Positions 51,401 to 62,861 of a stretch of DNA of 64,000 nt are shown one piece after another. The notes under the pieces were generated by a model. The model worked only from the letters and a program-made list of their open reading frames with translations, had not been told where the DNA came from and did no database searches. Position numbers and translations under genes: made by a program. How positions within the stretch are numbered: position 1 is the first letter of the stretch; each line of letters begins with the position of its first letter. Source of the DNA: Parapristionchus giblindavisi (lineage: Eukaryota > Nematoda > Chromadorea > Rhabditida > Diplogasteridae); NCBI GenBank assembly GCA_943737045.1, contig CALSFV010000035.1:620001-684000 (forward strand), in the 5' to 3' direction.

Positions 51401-54400
51401 CAAAAGTAGCTTTCACTCTGATAAGACCAAAAGAATACCTGACATGAAAAATTTTCTGCTAGACCCAGCGTGTCATATACCAAACGAAAGAGCAAAAAAT
51501 TCTGAGTATTTTGCAACGTTCCATGTTGAACAACGGCCGCTCCAGCCGAATTAACAACATTGAACCATGCATTTTTAGCATTAAAGAATTCGTGACACGC
51601 CAATATTTAATCTAAACTTATCGTAGCATATACCACGTGAAAGAGCAAAAAATTCTGAATAATCTACACTTCAGTTCATGTCAAACTGTAATCTTGTGTT
51701 GATTCCACAATGCCCAAAGTACAAAAGTAGCTTTCACTCTGATAAGACCAAAAGAATACCTGACATGAAAAATTTTCTGCTAGACCCAGCGTATCATATA
51801 CCAAACGAAAGAGCAAAAAATTCTGAGTATTTTGCAACGTTTCATGTTGAACAACGGCCGCTCCAGCCGAATTAATAAAATTGAATTATGCATTTTCGGC
51901 AATAAAGAATTCGTGACACGTCAATGCTTTATCGAAACTTATCGTAGTATATACCACGTGAAAGAGCAAAAAATTCTGAATAATCTACACTTCAGTTCAT
52001 GTCAAACTGTAATCTTGTGTTGATTCCACAATGCCCAAAGTACAAAAGTAGCTTTCACTCTGATAAGACCAAAAGAATACCTGACATGAAAAATTTTCTG
52101 CTAGACCCAGCGTGTCATATACCAAACGAAAGAGCAAAAAATTCTGAGTATTTTGCAACGTTCCATGTTGAACAACGGCCGCTCCAGCCGAATTAACAAC
52201 ATTGAACCATGCATTTTTAGCATTAAAGAATTCGTGACACGCCAATATTTAATCTAAACTTATCGTAGCATATACCACGTGAAAGAGCAAAAAATTCTGA
52301 ATAATCTACACTTCAGTTCATGTCAAACTGTAATCTTGTGCTGATTCCACAAAGCCCAAAATACAAAAGTAGCTTTCACTCTGATAAGACCAAAAGAATA
52401 CCTGACACGAAAAATTTTCTGCTAGACTCAGCGTGTCATATACCAAACGAAAGAGCAAAAAATTCTGAGTATTTTGCAACGTTTCATGTTGAACAACGGC
52501 CGCTCCAGCCTAATTAACAAAATTGAATTATGCATTTTCGGCAATAAAGAATTCGTGACACGTCAATGCTTTATCGAAACTTATCGTAGCATATACCACG
52601 TGAAAGAGCAAAAAATTCTGAATAATCTACACTTCAGTTCATGTCAAACTGTAATCTTGTGCTGATTCCACAAAGCCCAAAATACAAAAGTAGCTTTCAC
52701 TCTGATAAGACCAAAAGAATACCTGACACGAAAAATTTTCTGCTAGACTCAGCGTGTCATATACCAAACGAAAGAGCAAAAAATTCTGAGTATTTTGCAA
52801 CGTTTCATGTTGAACAACGGCCGCTCCAGCCTAATTAACAAAATTGAATTATGCATTTTCGGCAATAAAGAATTCGTGACACGTCAATGCTTTATCGAAA
52901 CTTATCGTAGCATATACCACGTGAAAGAGCAAAAAATTCTGAATAATCTACACTTCAGTTCATGTCAAACTGTAATCTTGTGTTGATTCCACAATGCCCA
53001 AAGTACAAAAGTAGCTTTCACTCTGATAAGACCAAAAGAATACCTGACATGAAAAATTTTCTGCTAGACCCAGCGTGTCATATACCAAACGAAAGAGCAA
53101 AAAATTCTGAGTATTTTGCTCGTTCCCATGTTGAACAACGGCCGCTCCAGCCGAATTAACAACATTGAACCATGCATTTTTAGCATTACAGAATTCGTGA
53201 CACGCCAATATTTAATCTAAACTTATCGTAGCATATACCACGAGAAAGAGCAAAAAATTCTGAATAATCTACACTTCAGTTCATGTCAAACTGTAATCTT
53301 GTGTTGATTCCACAATGCCCAAAGTACAAAAGTAGCTTTCACTCTGATAAGACCAAAAGAATACCTGACATGAAAAATTTTCTGCTAGACCCAGCGTATC
53401 ATATACCAAACGAAAGAGCAAAAAATTCTGAGTATTTTGCAACGTTTCATGTTGAACAACGGCCGCTCCAGCCGAATTAATAAAATTGAATTATGCATTT
53501 TCGGCAATAAAGAATTCGTGACACGTCAATGCTTTATCGAAACTTATCGTAGTATATACCACGTGAAAGAGCAAAAAATTCTGAATAACCTACACTTCAG
53601 TTCATGTCAAACTGTAATCTTGTGTTGATTCCACAATGCCCAAAGTACAAAAGTAGCTTTCACTCTGATAAGACCAAAAGAATACCTGACATGAAAAATT
53701 TTCTGCTAGACCCAGCGTGTCATATACCAAACGAAAGAGCAAAAAATTCTGAGTATTTTGCAACGTTCCATGTTGAACAACGGCCGCTCCAGCCGAATTA
53801 ACAACATTGAACCATGCATTTTTAGCATTAAAGAATTCGTGACACGCCAATATTTAATCTAAACTTATCGTAGCATATACCACGTGAAAGAGCAAAAAAT
53901 TCTGAATAATCTACACTTCAGTTCATGTCAAACTGTAATCTTGTGCTGATTCCACAAAGCCCAAAATACAAAAGTAGCTTTCACTCTGATAAGACCAAAA
54001 GAATACCTGACACGAAAAATTTTCTGCTAGACTCAGCGTGTCATATACCAAACGAAAGAGCAAAAAATTCTGAGTATTTTGCAACGTTTCATGTTGAACA
54101 ACGGCCGCTCCAGCCTAATTAACAAAATTGAATTATGCATTTTCGGCAATAAAGAATTCGTGACACGTCAATGCTTTATCGAAACTTATCGTAGCATATA
54201 CCACGTGAAAGAGCAAAAAATTCTGAATAATCTACACTTCAGTTCATGTCAAACTGTAATCTTGTGCTGATTCCACAAAGCCCAAAATACAAAAGTAGCT
54301 TTCACTCTGATAAGACCAAAAGAATACCTGACACGAAAAATTTTCTGCTAGACTCAGCGTGTCATATACCAAACGAAAGAGCAAAAAATTCTGAGTATTT

Positions 54401-54887
54401 TGCAACGTTTCATGTTGAACAACGGCCGCTCCAGCCTAATTAACAAAATTGAATTATGCATTTTCGGCAATAAAGAATTCGTGACACGTCAATGCTTTAT
54501 CGAAACTTATCGTAGCATATACCACGTGAAAGAGCAAAAAATTCTGAATAATCTACACTTCAGTTCATGTCAAACTGTAATCTTGTGTTGATTCCACAAT
54601 GCCCAAAGTACAAAAGTAGCTTTCACTCTGATAAGACCAAAAGAATACCTGACATGAAAAATTTTCTGCTAGACCCAGCGTGTCATATACCAAACGAAAG
54701 AGCAAAAAATTCTGAGTATTTTGCAACGTTCCATGTTGAACAACGGCCGCTCCAGCCGAATTAACAACATTGAACCATGCATTTTTAGCATTAAAGAATT
54801 CGTGACACGCCAATATTTAATCTAAACTTATCGTAGCATATACCACGTGAAAGAGCAAAAAATTCTGAATAATCTACACTTCAGTTC
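48468..54887 (+). repeat. Seven-monomer block copied again 4173 bp downstream
   Basis: Monomers at 48468, 48789, 49110, 49431, 49752, 50073 and 50394 correspond to 52641, 52962, 53283, 53604, 53925, 54246 and 54567, a spacing of 13 x 321. The rare TGCTCGTTCCCATG variant and the private AATAACCTACAC (near 49413 and 53586) are both carried over. Because AATAACCTACAC is absent from the 43654-43975 equivalent, the third copy descends from the second copy (48.5-50.7 kb) and not from the first (43.0-45.2 kb), or the reverse direction of copying applies between those two. Confidence 0.85.
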
Positions 54888-55208
54888 ATGTCAAACTGTA
54901 ATCTTGTGCTGATTCCACAAAGCCCAAAATACAAAAGTAGCTTTCACTCTGATAAGACCAAAAGAATACCTGACACGAAAAATTTTCTGCTAGACTCAGC
55001 GTGTCATATACCAAACGAAAGAGCAAAAAATTCTGAGTATTTTGCAACGTTTCATGTTGAACAACGGCCGCTCCAGCCTAATTAACAAAATTGAATTATG
55101 CATTTTCGGCAATAAAGAATTCGTGACACGTCAATGCTTTATCGAAACTTATCGTAGCATATACCACGTGAAAGAGCAAAAAATTCTGAATAATCTACAC
55201 TTCAGTTC

Positions 55209-55431
55209 ATGTCAAACTGTAATCTTGTGTTGATTCCACAATGCCCAAAGTACAAAAGTAGCTTTCACTCTGATAAGAGCAAAAGAATACCTGACATGAA
55301 AAATTTTCTGCTAGACCCAGCGTATCATATACCAAACGAAAGAGCAAAAAATTCTGAGTATTTTGCAACGTTTCATGTTGAACAACGGCCGCTCCAGCCG
55401 AATTAACAAAATTGAATTATGCATTTTCGGC
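55209..55431 (+). repeat. K monomer truncated at the inversion
   Basis: This unit follows the K pattern (GATAAGAGC, GCGTATCAT, TTTCATG, y right part) up to CATTTTCGGC, its base 223. AATAAAGAATTC should follow, but the sequence switches to a 6-nt filler and then to the opposite strand. Confidence 0.95.
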
Positions 55432-55437
55432 TATTAT
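55432..55437. other. Six-nucleotide filler at the left inversion junction
   Basis: TATTAT fits neither the direct monomer (AATAAA expected) nor the inverted one (which would read TTTGGG before CATTG). Together with the next bases it makes ATTATGCATT at 55433-55442, the same 10 nt as at 55416-55425 just upstream. The filler therefore may have been copied from the adjacent template during repair. Confidence 0.7.
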
Positions 55438-55920
55438 GCATTGTGGAATCAACACAAGATTACAGTTTGACATGAACTGAAGTGTAGATTATTCAGAATT
55501 TTTTGCTCCTTCACGTGGTATATGCTACGATAAGTTTCGATAAAGCATTGACGTGTCACGAATTCTTTATTGCCGAAAATGCATAATTCAATTTTGTTAA
55601 TTAGGCTGGAGCGGCCGTTGTTCAACATGGAACGTTGCAAAATACTCAGAATTTTTTGCTCTTTCGTTTGGTATATGACACGCTGGGTCTAGCAGAAAAT
55701 TTTTCATGTCAGGTATTCTTTTGGTCTTATCAGAGTGAAAGCTACTTTTGTACTTTGGGCATTGTGGAATCAACACAAGATTACAGTTTGACATGAACTG
55801 AAGTGTAGATTATTCAGAATTTTTTGCTCTTTCACGTGGTATATGCTACGATAAGTTTCGATAAAGCATTGACGTGTCACGAATTCTTTATTGCCGAAAA
55901 TGCATAATTCAATTTTGTTA
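55438..55920 (-). repeat. Inverted 483-bp segment of the satellite (1.5 monomers)
   Basis: The sequence from 55438 to 55920 is the reverse complement of the array. Read on the minus strand from 55920 it starts at TAACAAAATTG (base 196 of the monomer), runs through one full monomer and ends at CCACAATGC (base 36). The internal phase is a normal 321 bp. The inverted copy combines CAGCCTAATT (D-like) with GATAAGACC, AGACCC and TTCCATG, a combination not seen elsewhere in the window, and has one private base in CACGTGAAGGAGC. At the right junction, GTTATACC, the two bases TA (55919-55920) can belong to either side. Confidence 0.95.
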
Positions 55921-58046
55921 TACCAAACGAAAGAGCAAAAAATTCTGAGTATTTTGCAACGTTCCATGTTGAACAACGGCCGCTCCAGCCGAATTAACAA
56001 CATTGAACCATGCATTTTTAGCATTAAAGAATTCGTGACACGCCAATATTTAATCTAAACTTATCGTAGCATATACCACGTGAAAGAGCAAAAAATTCTG
56101 AATAATCTACACTTCAGTTCATGTCAAACTGTAATCTTGTGTTGATTCCACAATGCCCAAAGTACAAAAGTAGCTTTCACTCTGATAAGACCAAAAGAAT
56201 ACCTGACATGAAAAATTTTCTGCTAGACCCAGCGTGTCATATACCAAACGAAAGAACAAAACATTCTGAGTATTTTGCAACGTTCCATGTTGAACAACGG
56301 CCGCTCCAGCCGAATTAACAACATTGAACCATGCATTTTTAGCATTAAAGAATTCGTGGCACGCCAATATTTAATCTAAACTTATCGTAGCATATACCAC
56401 GTGAAAGAGCAAAAAATTCTGAATAATCTACACTTCAGTTCATGTCAAACTGTAATCTTGTGTTGATTCCACAATGCCCAAAGTACAAAAGTAGCTTTCA
56501 CTCTGATAAGACCAAAAGAATACCTGACATGAAAAATTTTCTGCTAGACCCAGCGTGTCATATACCAAACGAAAGAGCAAAAAATTCTGAGTATTTTGCA
56601 ACGTTCCATGTTGAACAACGGCCGCTCCAGCCGAATTAACAACATTGAACCATGCATTTTTAGCATTAAAGAATTCGTGACACGCCAATATTTAATCTAA
56701 ACTTATCGTAGCATATACCACGTGAAAGAGCAAAAAATTCTGAATAATCTACACTTCAGTTCATGTCAAACTGTAATCTTGTGTTGATTCCACAATGCCC
56801 AAAGTACAAAAGTAGCTTTCACTCTGATAAGACCAAAAGAATACCTGACATGAAAAATTTTCTGCTAGACCCAGCGTGTCATATACCAAACGAAAGAGAA
56901 AAAAATTCTGAGTATTTTGCAACGTTCCATGTTGAACAACGGCCGCTCCAGCCGAATTAACAACATTGAACCATGCATTTTTAGCATTAAAGAATTCGTG
57001 ACACGCCAATATTTAATCTAAACTTATCGTAGCATATACCACGTGAAAGAGCAAAAAATTCTGAATAATCTACACTTCAGTTCATGTCAAACTGTAATCT
57101 TGTGTTGATTCCACAATGCCCAAAGTACAAAAGTAGCTTTCACTCTGATAAGACCAAAAGAATACCTGACATGAAAAATTTTCTGCTAGACCCAGCGTGT
57201 CATATACCAAACGAAAGAGCAAAAAATTCTGAGTATTTTGCAACGTTCCATGTTGAACAACGGCCGCTCCAGCCGAATTAACAACATTGAACCATGCATT
57301 TTTAGCATTAAAGAATTCGTGACACGCCAATATTTAATCTAAACTTATCGTAGCATATACCACGTGAAAGAGCAAAAAATTCTGAATAATCTACACTTCA
57401 GTTCATGTCAAACTGTAATCTTGTGTTGATTCCACAATGCCCAAAGTACAAAAGTAGCTTTCACTCTGATAAGACCAAAAGAATACCTGACATGAAAAAT
57501 TTTCTGCTAGACCCAGCGTGTCATATACCAAACGAAAGAGCAAAAAATTCTGAGTATTTTGCAACGTTCCATGTTGAACAACGGCCGCTCCAGCCGAATT
57601 AACAACATTGAACCATGCATTTTTAGCATTAAAGAATTCGTGACACGCCAATATTTAATCTAAACTTATCGTAGCATATACCACGTGAAAGAGCAAAAAA
57701 TTCTGAATAATCTACACTTCAGTTCATGTCAAACTGTAATCTTGTGTTGATTCCACAATGCCCAAAGTACAAAAGTAGCTTTCACTCTGATAAGACCAAA
57801 AGAATACCTGACATGAAAAATTTTCTGCTAGACCCAGCGTGTCATATACCAAACGAAAGAGAAAAAAATTCTGAGTATTTTGCAACGTTCCATGTTGAAC
57901 AACGGCCGCTCCAGCCGAATTAACAACATTGAACCATGCATTTTTAGCATTAAAGAATTCGTGACACGCCAATATTTAAACTAAACTTATCGTAGCATAT
58001 ACCACGTGAAAGAGCAAAAAATTCTGAATAATCTACACTTCAGTTC

Positions 58047-59972
58047 ATGTCAAACTGTAATCTTGTGCTGATTCCACAAAGCCCAAAATACAAAAGTAGC
58101 TTTCACTCTGATAAGACCAAAAGAATACCTGACACGAAAAATTTTCTGCTAGACTCAGCGTGTCATATAAAAAACGAAAGAGCAAAAAATTCTGAGTATT
58201 TCGCAACGTTCCATGTTGAACAACGGCCGCTCCAGCCGAATTAACAACATTGAACCATGCATTTTTAGCATTAAAGAATTCGTGACACGCCAATATTTAA
58301 TCTAAACTTATCGTAGCATATACCACGTGAAAGAGCAAAAAATTCTGAATAATCTACACTTCAGTTCATGTCAAACTGTAATCTTGTGTTGATTCCACAA
58401 TGCCCAAAGTACAAAAGTAGCTTTCACTCTGATAAGACCAAAAGAATACCTGACATGAAAAATTTTCTGCTAGACCCAGCGTGTCATATACCAAACGAAA
58501 GAGCAAAAAATTCTGAGTATTTTGCAACGTTCCATGTTGAACAACGGCCGCTCCAGCCGAATTAACAACATTGAACCATGCATTTTTAGCATTAAAGAAT
58601 TCGTGACACGCCAATATTTAATCTAAACTTATCGTAGCATATACCACGTGAAAGAGCAAAAAATTCTGAATAATCTACACTTCAGTTCATGTCAAACTGT
58701 AGTCTTGTGTTGATTCCACAATGCCCAAAGTACAAAAGTAGCTTTCACTCTGATATGACCAAAAGAATACCTGACATGAAAAATTTTCTGCTAGACCCAG
58801 CGTGTCATATACCAAACGAAAGAGCAAAAAATTCTGAGTATTTTGCAACGTTCCATGTTGAACAACGGCCGCTCCAGCCGAATTAACAACATTGAACCAT
58901 GCATTTTTAGCATTAAAGAATTCGTGACACGCCAATATTTAATCTAAACTTATCGTATCATATACCACGTGAAAGAGCAAAAAATTCTGAATAATCTACA
59001 CTTCAGTTCATGTCAAACTGTAATCTTGTGTTGATTCCACAATGCCCAAAGTACAAAAGTAGCTTTCACTCTGATAAGACCAAAAGAATACCTGACACGA
59101 AAAATTTTCTGCTAGACCCAGCGTGTCATATAAAAAACGAAAGAGCAAAAAATTCTGAGTATTTCGCAACGTTCCATGTTGAACAACGGCCGCTCCAGCC
59201 GAATTAACAACATTGAACCATGCATTTTTAGCATTAAAGAATTCGTGACACGCCAATATTTAATCTAAACTTATCGTAGCATATACCACGTGAAAGAGCA
59301 AAAAATTCTGAATAATCTACACTTCAGTTCATGTCAAACTGTAATCTTGTGTTGATTCCACAATGCCCAAAGTACAAAAGTAGCTTTCACTCTGATAAGA
59401 CCAAAAGAATACCTGACATGAAAAATTTTCTGCTAGACCCAGCGTGTCATATACCAAACGAAAGAGCAAAAAATTCTGAGTATTTTGCAACGTTCCATGT
59501 TGAACAACGGCCGCTCCAGCCGAATTAACAACATTGAACCATGCATTTTTAGCATTAAAGAATTCGTGACACGCCAATATTTAATCTAAACTTATCGTAG
59601 CATATACCACGTGAAAGAGCAAAAAATTCTGAATAATCTACACTTCAGTTCATGTCAAACTGTAGTCTTGTGTTGATTCCACAATGCCCAAAGTACAAAA
59701 GTAGCTTTCACTCTGATATGACCAAAAGAATACCTGACATGAAAAATTTTCTGCTAGACCCAGCGTGTCATATACCAAACGAAAGAGCAAAAAATTCTGA
59801 GTATTTTGCAACGTTCCATGTTGAACAACGGCCGCTCCAGCCGAATTAACAACATTGAACCATGCATTTTTAGCATTAAAGAATTCGTGACACGCCAATA
59901 TTTAATCTAAACTTATCGTATCATATACCACGTGAAAGAGCAAAAAATTCTGAATAATCTACACTTCAGTTC
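58047..59972 (+). repeat. Two copies of a 963-bp trimer
   Basis: Units 58047, 58368 and 58689 recur at 59010, 59331 and 59652. Markers are CATATAAAAAACGAAAG with TTTCGCAACG (first monomer), and CTGTAGTCTTG, GATATGACC and CGTATCATATACC (third monomer). The first monomers differ: 58047 has the D-like start (GTGCTGATTCCACAAAGCCC, AGACTC) while 59010 has the A-like start. Confidence 0.85.
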
Positions 59973-62861
59973 ATGTCAAACTGTAATCTTGTGTTGATTC
60001 CACAATGCCCAAAGTACAAAAGTAGCTTTCACTCTGATAAGACCAAAAGAATACCTGACATGAAAAATTTTCTGCTAGACCCAGCGTGTCATATACCAAA
60101 CGAAAGAGCAAAAAATTCTGAGTATTTTGCAACGTTCCATGTTGAACAACGGCCGCTCCAGCCGAATTAACAACATTGAACCATGCATTTTTAGCATTAA
60201 AGAATTCGTGACACGCCAATATTTAATCTAAACTTATCGTAGCATATACCGCGTGAAAGAGCAAACAATTCTGAATAATCTACACGTCAGTTCATGTCAA
60301 ACTGTAATCTTGTGTTGATTCCACAATGCCCAAAGTACAAAAGTAGCTTTCACTCTGATAAGACGAAAAGAATACCTGACATGAAAAATTTTCTGCTAGA
60401 CCCAGCGTGTCATATACCAAACGAAAGAGCAAAAAAATCTGAGTATTTTGCAACGTTCCATGTTGAACAACGGCCGCTCCAGCCGAATTAACAACATTGA
60501 ACCATGCATTTTTAGCATTAAAGAAATCGTGACACGCCAATATTTAATCTAAACTTATCGTAGCATATACCACGTGAAAGAGCAAAAAATTCTGAATAAT
60601 CTACACTTCAGTTCATGTCAAACTGTAATCTTGTGTTGATTCCACAAAGCCCAAAATACAAAAGTAGCTTTCACTCTGATAAGACCAAAAGAATACCTGA
60701 CACGAAAAATTTTCTGCTAGACCCAGCGTGTCATATACCAAACGAAAGAGCAAAAAATTCTGAGTATTTTGCAACGTTCCATGTTGAACAACGGCCGCTC
60801 CAGCCGAATTAACAACATTGAACCATGCATTTTTAGCATTAAAGAATTCGTGACACGCCAATATTTAATCTAAACTTATCGTATCATATACCACGTGAAA
60901 GAGCAAAAAATTCTGAATAATCTACACTTCAGTTCATGTCAAACTGTAATCTTGTGTTGATTCCACAATGCCCAAAGTACAAAAGTAGCTTTCACTCTGA
61001 TAAGACCAAAAGAATACCTGACATGAAAAATTTTCTGCTAGACCCAGCGTGTCATATACCAAACGAAAGAGCAAAAAATTCTGAGTATTTTGCAACGTTC
61101 CATGTTGAACAACGGCCGCTCCAGCCGAATTAACAACATTGAACCATGCATTTTTAGCATTAAAGAATTCGTGACACGCCAATATTTAATCTAAACTTAT
61201 CGTAGCATATACCGCGTGAAAGAGCAAACAATTCTGAATAATCTACACGTCAGTTCATGTCAAACTGTAATCTTGTGTTGATTCCACAATGCCCAAAGTA
61301 CAAAAGTAGCTTTCACTCTGATAAGACGAAAAGAATACCTGACATGAAAAATTTTCTGCTAGACCCAGCGTGTCATATACCAAACGAAAGAGCAAAAAAA
61401 TCTGAGTATTTTGCAACGTTCCATGTTGAACAACGGCCGCTCCAGCCGAATTAACAACATTGAACCATGCATTTTTAGCATTAAAGAAATCGTGACACGC
61501 CAATATTTAATCTAAACTTATCGTAGCATATACCACGTGAAAGAGCAAAAAATTCTGAATAATCTACACTTCAGTTCATGTCAAACTGTAATCTTGTGTT
61601 GATTCCACAAAGCCCAAAATACAAAAGTAGCTTTCACTCTGATAAGACCAAAAGAATACCTGACACGAAAAATTTTCTGCTAGACCCAGCGTGTCATATA
61701 CCAAACGAAAGAGCAAAAAATTCTGAGTATTTTGCAACGTTTCATGTTGAACAACGGCCGCTCCAGCCGAATTAACAAAATTGAATTATGCATTTTCGGC
61801 AATAAAGAATTCGTGACACGCCAATATTTAATCTAAACTTATCGTAGCATATACCACGTGAAAGAGCAAAAAATTCTGAATAATCTACACTTCAGTTCAT
61901 GTCAAACTGTAATCTTGTGTTGATTCCACAATGCCCAAAGTACAAAAGTAGCTTTCACTCTGATAAGACCAAAAGAATACCTGACATGAAAAATTTTCTG
62001 CTAGACCCAGCGTGTCATATACCAAACGAAAGAGCAAAAAATTCTGAGTATTTTGCAACGTTCCATGTTGAACAACGGCCGCTCCAGCCGAATTAACAAC
62101 ATTGAACCATGCATTTTTAGCATTAAAGAATTCGTGACACGCCAATATTTAATCTAAACTTATCGTAGCATATACCGCGTGAAAGAGCAAACAATTCTGA
62201 ATAATCTACACGTCAGTTCATGTCAAACTGTAATCTTGTGTTGATTCCACAATGCCCAAAGTACAAAAGTAGCTTTCACTCTGATAAGACGAAAAGAATA
62301 CCTGACATGAAAAATTTTCTGCTAGACCCAGCGTGTCATATACCAAACGAAAGAGCAAAAAAATCTGAGTATTTTGCAACGTTCCATGTTGAACAACGGC
62401 CGCTCCAGCCGAATTAACAACATTGAACCATGCATTTTTAGCATTAAAGAAATCGTGACACGCCAATATTTAATCTAAACTTATCGTAGCATATACCACG
62501 TGAAAGAGCAAAAAATTCTGAATAATCTACACTTCAGTTCATGTCAAACTGTAATCTTGTGTTGATTCCACAAAGCCCAAAATACAAAAGTAGCTTTCAC
62601 TCTGATAAGACCAAAAGAATACCTGACACGAAAAATTTTCTGCTAGACCCAGCGTGTCATATACCAAACGAAAGAGCAAAAAATTCTGAGTATTTTGCAA
62701 CGTTTCATGTTGAACAACGGCCGCTCCAGCCGAATTAACAAAATTGAATTATGCATTTTCGGCAATAAAGAATTCGTGACACGCCAATATTTAATCTAAA
62801 CTTATCGTAGCATATACCACGTGAAAGAGCAAAAAATTCTGAATAATCTACACTTCAGTTC
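59973..62861 (+). repeat. Three copies of a 963-bp trimer
   Basis: Copies start at 59973, 60936 and 61899. Markers are ACCGCGTGAAAGAGCAAACA with CTACACGTCAG at the end of the first monomer, and GATAAGACGAAAAG, CAAAAAAATCTGAG and AAAGAAATCGTG in the second. The third monomer differs: copy 1 (60615) keeps an n-type right part and has CGTATCATATACC, whereas copies 2 and 3 (61578, 62541) are mosaics that are y-type up to TTCGGCAATAAAG and n-type from CCAATATTTAATC. Copies 2 and 3 are therefore the more recent pair. Confidence 0.85.

Larger units (their letters stand above)
36916..55431 (+). repeat. Domain IV: A, B-ata, D and K monomers, no type C
   Basis: No C marker (CTTCTGTTG) occurs after 36915. 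The stretch consists of A alternating with B-ata, D singly or in pairs (for example 49752+50073, 52320+52641, 53925+54246), and K after D. A mosaic at 51036 begins like A/B (TTGTGTTGATT, AATGCCC) and continues like D (GACACG, AGACTCAG, CCTAATT). The last monomer, a K at 55209, is cut at 55431 by the inverted block. Confidence 0.85.

Noticed and set aside
55330..56022. Target-site duplication flanking the inverted block (monomer bases 122-223 are present on both sides)
   Set aside because: The left flank is a K/y-type monomer and the right flank an A/n-type one, so they are different monomers and not copies of one target. There are no terminal inverted repeats of a transposon.
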